DNA from: Micractinium sp. NFX-FRZ
Taxonomy: Eukaryota; Chlorophyta; Trebouxiophyceae; Chlorellales; Chlorellaceae
Direction: 5' to 3'
Assembly: GCA_029339195.1 (NCBI GenBank)
Contig: JAPTJF010000100.1
Coordinates: 62,001-126,000 of the forward strand
DNA: 64,000 bases
Under the pieces are notes generated by a model that worked only from the letters and a program-made list of their open reading frames with translations, did no database searches and was not told the DNA's origin. Both the position numbers and the translations under genes were made by a program. Positions 1-10,821 of this stretch are shown piece after piece (within the stretch, counting starts at the first letter, position 1; every line of letters begins with the position of its first letter).

Positions 1-3000
1 CGACGTGCCCACCTTGTACACCACGCCAAACCCGCCCTCCCCCAGCCGCCACTCGCGTCCCGAGGCGTCCTGCAGGCGGGCGGGGGGGAGGCAGCGGGGC
101 ATACCATATGCCTTGGGTCGGATCCAGGGCATCTTACGGGGCCAGGCAGCGCAGGGCAAAGGCGCCTGCTCCTCAAGCCGGGCAGGCATGTCAGCTGCCT
201 CACACCTGCCAGGCAGCATTCGGCCCTGCTGCTGCTGCTGCAAAGCAAAGGCGGCCCCCACTGCCCCCTCACTCCGCCACCTCCTCTCGAGGGCCCACCT
301 TGCAGATGACGATGTCTGAGCGCTGCAGCAGCAGCCCACTGGCAGAGCTGCTTGCGCCCGAGGCGCCGGTGGCCAGCAGGGCCAGGTGCGCCTGCTCGCC
401 TCCCCCACAGGCGCTGCCGCCCGCGTCGCTGCCGCCCCACAGGCCGGCGCTGGCGGCGCGGTGTGGGGTGGGCAGGTCGCCTTCAGACTCGTGCCCCCAC
501 AGGCCCTGCAAGCCCGCCTCCTGAGGAGGGCGCTCGGCCTGGGCAGCTGCGTGCAGCAGGCCGCGGCTGTGGTCTTCTGCCCATGGGGCAAAGGCAGGGT
601 GCCCCTGCTGGGTTGGGCCGCCAGGTGGCAGCGTCCCATGCTGCAGGACCTGCAGCTCCGTGCTGAGCTGGCGCCGCACAGCTGGCGGCAGCTGCTGCAG
701 CCCCTGCTGCTGCTGGCCGGCGCCTGCCCCCATGGCAAGCGCGTGGCCAAGGGGGCTGTCCAGGCTGGGCATGCGGCGGGGCGGGGCGACGGCGGGCGCA
801 GAGGGGGTGTCGGCACCCAGCCCTGCCTCCTGCCGCTGGCGGGGGTCTGAGTCGGGCAGCGGCACCGGTTCAGAGAGGAGCGAGACGCTGAGGTCGGGCA
901 GAAGGTCTGGAGAGGGGGAGGTGCCCGCCACGCCCCCTTCACCCGCCCCGCCCAAAGCCGCCACGGCTGCAGGCGCCCCCGCTGCCGGCTGCATCAGGCA
1001 GCTGCCAGCGCCGCTGCCGCTGCTGCCCGCCAGGGGGTCTGCCCCCGCCGCCTGCATGCAGCCCAGCAGCATGGCTGCCAGCTGGCGCTGCTGCGCATCC
1101 GGCCCCGCCATGAGCAGGTGCAGCACAGCAGACGCAGCGGGCGGCAGCGCGCCCAGCGCCCCGCTGTGCTGCTGCACCAGCGTGCACAGCGTGCGCAGCG
1201 AGGCGGTGCACACGCTCTGGCCCAGGGCTGCTTCAAACGCATCTGCCAGTGTGTCGTGCAGGTCCACCGGGCCGCCTGCGCTCTCACAGACGCAGGCAAC
1301 CAGCGCCTCGGGGCCGCCGGCAGCGATGATCACGGCAGCCGCGCGCCCGCCTGAGCCCGCCAGAGCCCCCAGCTGCTCCGCTGCCCCCAGCTGCTCGCGT
1401 GGGTGGCCACACTGGAGGGCGTCCACAAGGTCTGCCACGGAAGTGGGAGTGCTCGGAGAGGCGGGAGGGCCTTGGGAGGAGGTGCCGGGCAGCGGCGGGC
1501 CCCCGCGGCTGCGGGGGCGTGAGGAGGACGGCGGCAGTGGCGGCAGCTGCCAGCGCTGCACCCGTGCAATGCTGGCGCCCAGGCTGCTGCTGCTGCTGCC
1601 CCCCAGGCTGCCAGCGCGGGACAGGCTGCTTGGAGAGAACCCCGTCGGGGCGCCGCTGCCGCTGGCCCCGCCTGCTGCGGCCGCAAACCCTGCTGCGCCT
1701 CCCGACAGCTGCGCCTGCTCAGGCACCGTGGGCAGTGGCGCGCTCGCTGCCCTGGCGAGGTGCTGTGCATGGGCTGAGGCAGAGGGGGAGATTGCCACTG
1801 CGCCAAAGCCAGACGTGGGCAAACCAACCGCCGGGCAAATGGTGGCGGCGCGCTGCAGCTGGGATGGAGGGTTGCGGTGCTGCCCGCGCTGCGCCGGCTG
1901 CGCCGGCTGCTGCCAGCTGGGGCCCACCTGCTGCTGCAGGCGGTGCAGCGCCTCTGCCGCTAGGCCGCGCGCCTCTACGCTCTGGCCGCCGCTGGCCAGT
2001 GCCGCCAGCGCAGGGCCGGCGCCGGCGGCCGCCAGCAGCCCAGCCGCCCTCTCCTCCCTGTCCACTAGCAAGTACACCAGGGCTGCCGCCTCGTGCTGTG
2101 ACTCCCCGCCGCTGCAGCCCAGCAGGCGCACCAGTGCCGACAGGGCCTCGGGCTGCAGCAGGCCTGAGGAGGCAGCGCCAGCTGGCGCCACCTCTGCCAC
2201 GCCATGCAGGATGGCCAGGGAGCGGCGGGAGATGCCTGGGGAATGGGGAGGGGGGAGTGGAGGCACGGGGGCAGGGGCAGAGTTTGCAAGCGGGTCCGGC
2301 AGGGCAGGTCTGATGAGCACGAGGCCTTGAAGCAGCGCGCCACAGTCCGGCGGGCAGCGCACTGCTGAGGATGTACCTGCCCACTAAGATAAGCAGCTGG
2401 GCGCCGCTTGTTCTGCTGCTGCACAGCCCTCATGCTCGGTGCCCCTCAACGCCCCGGGCCATACCCGTACCACAGTTGCCGCGCGTGCATCCGTCGCCCG
2501 GCAGCAGGGCCGCCACCACATCCACGCCGCCGCACGCCACCAGCTGCGCCGCCGCCATGGCCGGCTGCGCCGCCAGCAGCTTGTCGATTGCGCGCAGCGT
2601 GCCACGCTTGACGCCCCAGGCGCCATCGCTGCACCCCGCCGCCGCCTCTGCCAGTGACGGCACAAAGCGCAAGTCCAGCAAGCGGGCATCTATAGAGGCG
2701 CTCTTGCCGGATAGCACTGACACCAGATAGGCTGCATACATTTGCAGCCGCTCCAGAGAAGCCTGAAGATCGCTGCCGTGCAGGCCGCCCGTGCTCACGG
2801 CGGCGCTGGGCAGGGGCTGGAGCAGGTCGCGGAGGCGGGGCAGGAAGCGGCGGTGCGACGCCAGCGCGGCGGCCAGCACGGCGTCGCCCTGCGGCGGGCC
2901 AGGGGGCGGGGGAAGGAGCACTGGTCAAGCAATGTGTGGGGTGCCAACCTGCACAACGAGGTAAAGCAAAGTTCATGGTTGGGATACATTGTGTCCAACT

Positions 3001-3534
3001 GGGGGGTGCGCCACCTGGATCACCCCTCGTTCCCAGGCGGCCACCCGCCCCGCCCGCCCCGCCCGCACCAGGCGCACCTTGATGCCCTCGCACAGCCGCT
3101 CCAGGGCACTGCCCACGAGCTCTGCATCCTGGCTGAAGAAAGCCTCCAGCAGGTCCATGTCTAGCTGCAGAGGCACTTGGCCAGCCAGCAACTGGGCAGC
3201 GCAGCCGTCCAGAGTGCGGCAGCTGCTAGTACCGTTGCCGCCGCCGCTGTTGTGGACAGGCGGCTCTGCACCGCTGGTGCTTGCGCTGAGCTCCTGTGGT
3301 ACACTTGTGCTCGCCGCCAGCCCTGTGGCGGGATCCAAGACGTGCGGGGGAGGGACAGTCTGAGTCGCAAGGTTCGCCGCCCGCCTCGCCACGGGTCGGG
3401 TGACGTCCAATATCACTCACCGGTCTCCGGACTCGCAGGCGAGGATGAGGCGTGCCGGAAAAACAATCGCAAGAGCGCGCCCTTGAAGGGCATGGCAGCG
3501 CGAGGGGCACCTGTAGCCAGCTGCCTTCAATCAA
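1..3534 (-). CDS. ARM-like repeat protein with C-terminal protein kinase domain (partial, 3' end beyond the window)
   Basis: Exons on the minus strand: 3534-3421, 3359-3078, 2888-2471, 2235-299 and 69-1, all joined in phase; about 940 codons lie in the window. The first 300 or so residues carry Leu/Ala-rich helical repeats of ARM/HEAT character (e.g. SLERLQMYAAYLVSVLSG, GISRRSLAILHGVAEVA). A long Ser/Gly/Pro-rich linker follows. The last exon encodes DASGREWRLGEGGFGVVYKV, a classic kinase glycine-rich loop (GxGxxG plus V). The catalytic lysine region and the rest of the kinase lie off the left edge. The start at 3534 was chosen because it keeps exon 1 in phase with exon 2; ATG 3493 is in another frame and does not fit. 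Substrate and pathway cannot be told. An ARM-plus-kinase layout suggests a scaffolded signalling kinase (inference). Confidence 0.75.
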
Positions 3535-4665
3535 GAGTCACAGGACAGATCAAAGGCCCTCGGCTTTGATCTGCTGCCAGTAGGCGGCGTGCTCGGACAG
3601 AATCCCCATGCAGTGCCAGCGAGGCGCCTTGCAGTTCCCGGCGGGAAGGCTGCACAAGGGCAGGCACCAGGGCACGCTGCAACGGTTGCGGCGGGCTGCA
3701 CAAACTGGGCTGTCCGACCCTCAACATAACAGTGACGTGTCGAACTCCACTGATGTTACACTTGGTAGGGGGCAACGCTACAGCCCATGGCACCTGCCGC
3801 TGGGGGCGCCACCCTGGGAGCTACTCTGCGCGTTTGTTTGGTGGGTAGGCTGGCTTGGTGGTATGGGCAACGAAAGGAGGAGGAGGCGCAGGGAGGGAGA
3901 AGGTAAATGAGAGAGGGAGGGCATGCATGGAGAGGGGCGCAGCAGGGCGCGGTGTGGCATATGGCACAAGGGGGCAGGTGCGGTGCGGTGTGTCAGGCAG
4001 GCTACGGGTGTCTCTCAGTCGGTACTGTGTCACTGCAGTTGAGTTTCGAGTTGCTGGGCTGGGCGAGAGAGGCGGAATCCAGAGAAGCAATGGGAGGCAA
4101 AGAAAATGAATGGGAGCAGGAAGAGAGGGGGCCCTGCAAACAGGCTCGTTGCAAGGCATCAAGGGGGAGAAGGGAGGGGATGGTACAGGGGGCAGCGCTG
4201 GCAGGGCGCGCCGTTGGGGGATGATGGGGCGAGGTCATGGGCCGGGAGCGGAAGCGTCAGGAGCGGCCGCTGATCTGGAGGGCCGAGGGCGAGCCGCCAG
4301 CGAGGCGTCGAAGATAAGAGGGGCAGACAGAGGCAAGCAGGGCTGTGGGGAGAGGCGCACACGATCGTAGCGAGTTGCGTGCAGGGCTGCGGAGGGGGCG
4401 CAAACGGTCGTAGCAAGCGGTCGTATGAGCTGAGGGGGAGGGGTCGTCAAGTCGGTCGCATGAACAGAGGCGGCACGGGGAGGGAGGGGAGGGGGCACGG
4501 TGCACAGAGACGCGCAGGCCCCTGGGGGGGCCAGGCAGAGGCGGGTGGGCAGAGCAGCCAGAGCGCAGAAGCAGGCGGTGCCGAGCAGGCAGCAAGAGCC
4601 AGCTACGGTCGGCTCAGCAGCAGACAGCTTCTGCGGCGACTGCCAGCTGGGCGGCAGCCAGCTCA
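3535..4665. other. Intergenic region, no gene seen
   Basis: It lies between the 5' end of the ARM-kinase gene and the 3' end of the NIN-like gene. It is purine-rich on the plus strand from about 3860 to 4560 (many GGGAGG and AGAGG runs). Open frames here are low complexity with no recognisable protein. It should hold the promoter of the kinase gene and the 3' UTR of the NIN-like gene. Confidence 0.5.
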
Positions 4666-7600
4666 TTACATCATGAAGCTGAGCCCGCTGAGGCCGCCGG
4701 TGCTGATGCCTGGGAGGGCCAGGTTGTTGGGCATGAGCAGATCGCCAGCGCTGAAGCTGGTGGCTGGCCCGCTGGCGGCATTGCCATTCTGCTGCGCGCC
4801 GCCCGGCTTGGCTGCCCCGTTGCCGCGCTGCTCCCTGCAGCGGGAGGGGGCCAGGTTGGTAAGTTGGTGTTATGTTGGCACCGGCATGCTGGAATAGGCA
4901 GAGGGTTGCAACCCCCGCCTCCTACGGCAGGCAGAGCAAGGCTGGATGCGTGTGCAGGGCGGGCAAGCACCGTCCCTGCTGGCATGCGAACAAGCAAACC
5001 CTGCCCAGCCTGCCAGCCTCTCTCAACACTGCCACCTCCGCCAGCCAATGGTAGGCTTCAGTGGTGCCTGGGGCAAGCTAGCGCAGCCATGCCCAGCCTC
5101 TCCCATCACCGCCTCCTCCCCCCCACGCACGGCCCCACTCACACTGGCAGCCCACGCACTGCACTGCGCAGGCATGCAGAGCCGGCAAGCGCGCGCCATG
5201 TCAGCACACCCCTCCCCTCACACCCAATGCTGCAGGCCCGCCCCGCTCACTCTGACAGCAGCAGCTCGAGCACGGAAGAGTCGAGGAAGCCGACTTGGTC
5301 GTCGTCCGTCAGCGGCTGGCCGCCGCCTGCGCGCCCGTTGGCGTGGCCTGCACCGCCGCCGCCCATGCGGGCGCCGCCGCCCATGCCCAGCGCCAGGGAG
5401 GGCATCACGTCGGCGGGCAGGGAGGGGACAGAGATGGCAGACAGGTTGCGGTTGCCACCTGCTGCCGGGCAAGGGGGCAGGCGGTGTGGGTTAAGGGGGT
5501 CAGCTCACCACGCGGCTGTGCAGCAGTGAGCGGCGCCGAAGACGCGGCTGCAGGGGCACGCCGTGTGGTATGTCTCTCTGGCTCCCCACACCTGCTTTGC
5601 GCTGCTGAGTGCACTGAATCCCACACCCCTGCCCCTGCCCCTAACAGCCACAGGGCGCCGCCTGCACGACGCAACACGGTGCAGCCCCCCGCTCAGCCTG
5701 CCATGCTCGCCCGCGCACCTGCCATGCCGGTGGGCAGCTGCACAATGGGGCCTGTGGCGCCGCCGCCACCGCCGCCCATGGCTGGGAGGAAGGGGGAGAC
5801 GTAGTTGTTTGCCGCCGCCACGCGCTGCAGGTACTCAGCGGCACGTGTGGCGCCGCCGCCGCTGCTGCTGCCGCTGTTCTGCCGCCGCGGGCCGGCGGCG
5901 GCGGTGGAGGTGGCTGCTGTCGCCTGCCCCTGCCCTTGGTGCTGCTGCTGGTGCTGCTGCTGGTGCTGCAAGTACGAGTCCAGGGACTGGCGCTGCTGCT
6001 GGGGCGGCGGCTGCCCCATCGTGCTCACGCCGCTCACAGTCGACACCTCTTGCATCGTGCCCCCGCCGCCGCCCCCTCCCATGGCAATCACGCCGTCAGG
6101 CAGGCTGGTGGCGTGGCTGGGCGCGGGCGCCGGCTGCCCGCCGCTGCCCGCCGCCGCCGCCGCCGCCACCGCCGCCATCACCTGCTGCTGCAGCACGTGG
6201 TGCTGCTGCTGCTGCGCCACCGTCAGCTGCTGCACCTGCACCTGCTGCTGCATCATGGCCGCCGCCTGGTGGTGCATCTGTGGGGAGGCATACAGCCCCT
6301 GCTGCAGCTGCTGCTCCAGCGAGGGGTAGGCGGCACCCAGCATGCCGCTGCCGTTGTACGCAGGGATGAACTGGGCCAGGGTGGTCCACCGGCTGTCAGC
6401 TGTGGGATGCAAGCCGTCTGCAGGCGCGGGGGAACAGGGGGGGGCGGAGGGGTGAGGGGAGAAAGGAGGGCGGGTGAGGCGGACGGCAGGCAGCAGCGTC
6501 GGCGGCGTCGGCACCCTACCAGTCACATTGGTCCATGGGTTTAGGGGTTTAGGGTTTAGGGTTTAGGGTTTAGGGCCCTACCGCCGGGTGCCCGCGAGGA
6601 GCAGCAGCCTTTGGTGCGAGGCAGGCCGCAGGCAGGCTGGAAGAAGGAGCTCCGTTCCGCCACCCTGCCCCAGCCACAAGTGGCAGCCACTGTGCCCTTG
6701 ACACCCAGCCTGCAGGTGGTGCCCCCGCTCCCACCCGCACTCTTAGCCCAGCCCACGCCCCGTCTACCCGCTGACGCACATGGGTCCAGGCCGGCGCTGG
6801 TGGGCGTGGTGGCCAGGTGCTGCTGCGTGTTGAGCAGCTTGCGCGCCTCCATCTCGTCCAGGGCGCGGTTGACCTTCTGCAGCTGGCGGCGGGGCCAGCG
6901 CTGGATGCCGTGCCGCCTGCGGGCGCAGGGTGGGTGGGAGGCGGGCCAGATGGGTGGGCGAGGCGGCGGCGCACAGGGCAGGGGTGTGGGTGAGGAAGCA
7001 AGCAGCACGGAGTGTGCAGAGCAGGTGCGTGCCCACGCCGCCGTGCTGCCCACGCTGCACCTGGCACTCTGGGTGCGCACCTGCATGCGCGCTTCAGCGT
7101 GGTTGGGCAGATGCCCAGGCGGGCCGCCGCCTCCTTGAGCCCCACCCCAAACTGGCTCTGCAGGTCCTCAATCGTTAGCCGCACGCCTGGCTTGCCTGCA
7201 GAGGCAGGGCAGAAAATGGCACAGGAAAATGGCACGAGAAAGTGGCACAAGACAGGCAAAGAGAAAAGGAGGCGTAGCAGAAAAAGGATGAGGGCGGAAG
7301 CAAACCCTAGTCCGCCACGGAGCCCTGGTGCACCTCGCCGGCCTGCATGCAGCACCGCCGCTGCTGCCGTGAGCACAGATGCGGGCGCAGCAGGGGCGCC
7401 CAACAACGAGTAGCCACCTCCATCTCGACCCATGTATGTTCAAACCGCCTACCTGGGTTGCCGGTGCCCCTGCGGCGCGCCCGGGCCGCAGCGGAGGCGG
7501 CGCTCCGGCCCCCCGACTTGCCGCCACGCCGCGTGTCCCCGCCAGAATCGTCGCCCTCCTCGTCATCCTCGTCTGCGAAGCGGACATGTGGAAGACCGGG

Positions 7601-9684
7601 AGGCACACGGCAGCGTGAGGAGTTGGGAACATAGAGTGGTAAGGGCCGTAGTGCACAGCAGCCGGCACGCCGGCAAGCCCTGCCTGTGCACAGCAGCCGC
7701 CTTGGCTGAGCCATCCACCTCCAGCCTGTGTGCCCACCTGCACCCCCGCCGCTGCCCACATGTGCTGGCTGATCCAGCCGACCTGCCAGCGGGCCTCCCG
7801 CTGACCCTTCCCAATCCTTCCAGCCCAGAACCCTTCCAGCCCAGGCCCCTTCCAGCCCAGGCCCCGCCGCCCCAGCCCACGCACCCGCAGAGAAATCATC
7901 AGAGTCTGCGCCGCCCATGCCGCCCCCTCCCGTCGCGTCCTCGTCCATCGCGCCTGCCGCCCCATCCCCGCTGCCCGCACGCTCGCTGGACGGATCGGGC
8001 GGCAGCAGCACGCCGGTCTGAGGGGGCAGCATCACGCTGACGTTGCGGGCCGCGTGGGGCGCGTGGCGCCGCACAGCCTCCATGCCGCACGTGAACAGGT
8101 CGCACTTCTGCGGGCGGCGGGGGGCGGCAGCGGCAAAGGCGTGTGCAGCGAGCGGGTTGGCCGGCCAGCAGAGCTACGCTGCCACTGCAAAGCCTCGTGG
8201 GCATCACTCCTTCGGGGGGTCACCGCCCTCTGCTGAATGGCGCACACTTTCAGTATGCCGGTCGGTCGCTCTCCACCACCCGCCCTGCCACCCCACCCCT
8301 CCCTGCCCCATACCCCCCCAAAAGCCCCCACCAGCAGTGCCCCGCCAGCGTCTCCGCCGCGCCAGTACATCACACACTTTACCTCCCCGCCACATCAGCA
8401 CCCAGCTGCCAGCGCAGCACCCACCTCGAGCGCCCCCGCCAGCAGCTCCGCCACGTCAGCAAACGCCATGTCCTCGCTCGTCTGCACCACCTCCAGCACC
8501 CCCACGCAGCCGGAGCGCCGTGGTGAGATGAAGAGGGGGAGCAGCAGGGTGGATTGCACCTTGCACTGCTCCGCCTCTGCCTTGCGCAGGTAGGCCCCCT
8601 TGGCGTAGTGCTGCACGTTGCAGCACATCTCGGGCTGCAGCGCGGCAGGGGGTGGGGGGCCAGAAGGAGAGACGTGAGGGAGGGCGGGGGAGGTCAAGGG
8701 GTGGCGCGCTGCTGCAGCAAAAGCGTCATACGGGGGTGGGGTAGGTCGGATCATGGCAATGCCTCGTCCCGCACAAACTGCAACAGCCTGGCTGCCCGTC
8801 TCCCTGGCACTACCGTCCAGCCCGATCAGCTGCGCTCCTCGGCTACCCCCTTGCACCGTCACGAAAGCGTGCCGTCCGCATGGGCCAGCTCACACCCCGC
8901 CACAAAACATGGACAAAGGGCAGGCTGCCCAACCCGGCCGACCTACCTCTGAGGAGGTGTACACACGGCCGGGCGCGCCCAGGGTGGCTGGCTTGGCCAC
9001 GTTTGTGCCAAAGGCGAAGCGGCAGGAGATGCAGCGGAAGAGCGCTAGGAGGTCGCCCATGCCGGCAACGGCAAAGGGCATGTTCTGCAGGCGGGGGTGG
9101 CGGGTCCAAATGGGACGGCAGTCGGGCGGCGGCGGCGACGGGGACCAAGCTGGCCTCGTGACAGCTTCCCATTCGGGAGCGCCCTCGCGCCCCCGCTGGC
9201 TCCCAACCACATGACAAATTTGTGCCAAGACCAGAAAGAGTTTAGCCGCAGCGAGCAAAACCTAGACACCCGGAAAAGCTGGCCAAACACGCCATGCGCG
9301 GCTCCCACCTTGGTTTTGAGCACTATCTGGTTGTCTTCGACCACGTCGGGCATCCAGGCCTGCAGCAGGGGCGGCGTTCCGGGGTTCGCCTTTCGCTTGC
9401 GGTAGGCTGTGCTTTCTGCTGCGCCCCAGCGCGTTGATGTTGATCAGTATGCTCTGCCCGTTATAATACCCACGACGCACCTGGCAGAGCAGTCCAGCGG
9501 GCGACTTGGGCTTGGCAAGGAAGGCCTCTTGAAACGTGAGGCAGGCCCGTGCCAGCTTGTTGACGATAAGCTGAAGGTCGCTGGATTGCAATACCAAAGC
9601 GCGAGGCGGCTCCTGGCCGCCTGGCGCCATGGCCATAGTGCCGAAGCCCCTCTGGTAGCCGCAGCTGCGCAAGGACTGGATCAC
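4666..9684 (-). CDS. NIN-like RWP-RK transcription factor (NLP/NIT2 type)
   Basis: Eleven exons: 9684-9481, 9359-9309, 9084-8947, 8634-8425, 8107-7885, 7572-7453, 7195-7081, 6916-6768, 6399-5719, 5458-5251 and 4834-4666. They total 2268 bp, 755 aa, with every phase consistent. The N-terminal half matches the conserved GAF-like region of plant NIN-like proteins: LLCQAWMPDVVEDNQIVL, then GAPGRVYTSSEPEMCCNVQ, then SGCVGVLEVVQTSEDMAFA. Exons 7-8 encode the RWP-RK DNA-binding domain: FGVGLKEAAARLGICPTTLK, then RRHGIQRWPRRQLQKVNRAL. The C-terminal 350 residues are Gln/Ala/Gly-rich with an acidic patch (LTDDDQVGFLDSSVLELLLS), perhaps activating. No PB1 domain is visible, unlike land-plant NLPs. In Chlamydomonas the relative NIT2 controls nitrate assimilation genes, so a nuclear nitrate-response role is likely here. 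ATG 9684 is the first in-frame Met; MAMAPGG a few codons on is an alternative. Confidence 0.9.
6540..6575 (+). repeat. Interstitial telomere-like repeat (TTTAGGG)5
   Basis: Five near-perfect TTTAGGG units, the first with one extra G, lie inside the intron between exons 8 and 9 of the NIN-like gene (intron 6767-6400). TTTAGGG is the telomere unit of land plants and many green algae. The array sits about 25 bp from a CCCTAC motif on the same strand. Confidence 0.95.
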
Positions 9685-10821
9685 GATACGTTGGGCGCGT
9701 GTATCGGACTCGGCGGCACGGCAAACGGTAGACTTCGGCGCAACTCACGCCGACCGCAAACCATGACACCCTGCATCACCATGCCAAGTCACCCACTCCC
9801 AAACCACGGCAGGCTTTGGTTTCCAGTGCCTGAGTGTGAAGTAAAGCACTGTGCAGCGGCGCACTCAAGGTGGGCACTGCTTAGAGTTGCCACACACACA
9901 CCTCCACCCAACCCTAGCCCCGCCAGTAGTACCACGTTGAGAGGTGGGGGGTAGGCACCTCCAAAACGAGCAGCAGTCGCAGCACTCGTCCGTGGTTTGC
10001 ACAAGGCGAGCCCTATCAGGAACATCAGCAGTGCATGGGCAGTCCTGCTCAACTGTGGGCGGGCCGCTACACCTACAAGGCGCCCGCACTGCCGCACGCC
10101 GCACACCCCGCACAGGGGCTTCTTGTGCAACGCACTCTTCTCGTCTACACCCCGTTGGGTGCCTTGTCAAATACACCCTCCCCTGCCCACGCCGGTTTGC
10201 AATCAGTTACAAGTCAGTAGGCACGCCCCGCACTGCTGCCGCCGCAGCATGCGTTCCAGCATGGCCGGCAGCGCTGTGGCAACGGGGCGAGGGGGCGGGC
10301 GGCAGCGCCGGTGGCAGGTGCGCCTGGCGCGCAAGAGGCCGGCAGGGGCAGCAGTCATGTGAGTAGCGGAAATCGGGAGCGAGACGGGGGTAGCGAGCAG
10401 GGAGCGCCAGCAGGCAAGGGAGTGAGCGAGGGAAAGGGGGGTAGCGGAGTGGGAGAGAAGTGTTGAGGTGTGGGGTGCAGGGTGCGCTTACTTGGCAGGG
10501 GGTGCCGCATGCAGGCACGAGTTGCGGTGGGAGGGGGGGTCTGCCTAGAGGGAGGGTGCGTGCGCAACAGCGGGAGGGGGTGGGGTTCAGGGCACGGCAT
10601 GGGCACGCACAGCAGCTACCTAGAGATGGAGGGAGGGCGGTGGTGAGGAGGAGGGAGGGTTGGGGGGGCCCCACGCCACGCTCGCACGCAGGTGGGGCCC
10701 GTGCCTGGCAGTGACTGCCGGCCAGGTGGACAAGCAAGGTGCAGCGCCGGCGGCGGCAGCAATGCTGGGCCCGGCCAGCTGCTGCCAGGGACCGGGGCCG
10801 CTGCCCTCCACGCTTGCCTCC
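9685..10821. other. Intergenic region, no gene seen
   Basis: It lies between the 5' end of the NIN-like gene and the 3' end of exportin-1. The open frames on both strands have no recognisable family and no splice-consistent partners. On the minus strand it should include the exportin-1 3' UTR (TGTAA motif at 10211-10207) and the NIN-like gene promoter. Confidence 0.5.
10207..10211 (-). terminator. Possible TGTAA poly(A) motif for exportin-1
   Basis: TTACA on the plus strand reads TGTAA on the minus strand, about 610 bp after the exportin-1 stop. UGUAA is the usual chlorophyte polyadenylation element, but a five-base motif at this distance is weak evidence. Confidence 0.3.

Noticed and set aside
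660..2330. Long plus-strand open frame (556 codons) opposite the ARM-kinase gene
   Set aside because: It is the antisense shadow of a GC-rich coding exon; the composition is Cys/Arg/Ala noise with no domain, while the minus strand gives phase-consistent exons and a kinase motif.
3421..3493. ATG 3493 (MPFKGALLRLFF) as start of the ARM-kinase gene
   Set aside because: It ends exon 1 in phase 1, which does not join any acceptor in the frame of exon 2; ATG 3534 joins in phase 0.
5247..5249. In-frame TGA (LLLSE stop) as the end of the NIN-like gene
   Set aside because: The TGA overlaps a GTGAGC donor. Splicing to 4834 restores a clean frame ending at TAA 4668-4666, and the total length then divides by three.
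9789..10130. Possible small membrane protein on minus (LLMFLIGLALCKPRT)
   Set aside because: A single isolated frame with no splice partners, no family and no context; it fits chance in GC-rich intergenic DNA.
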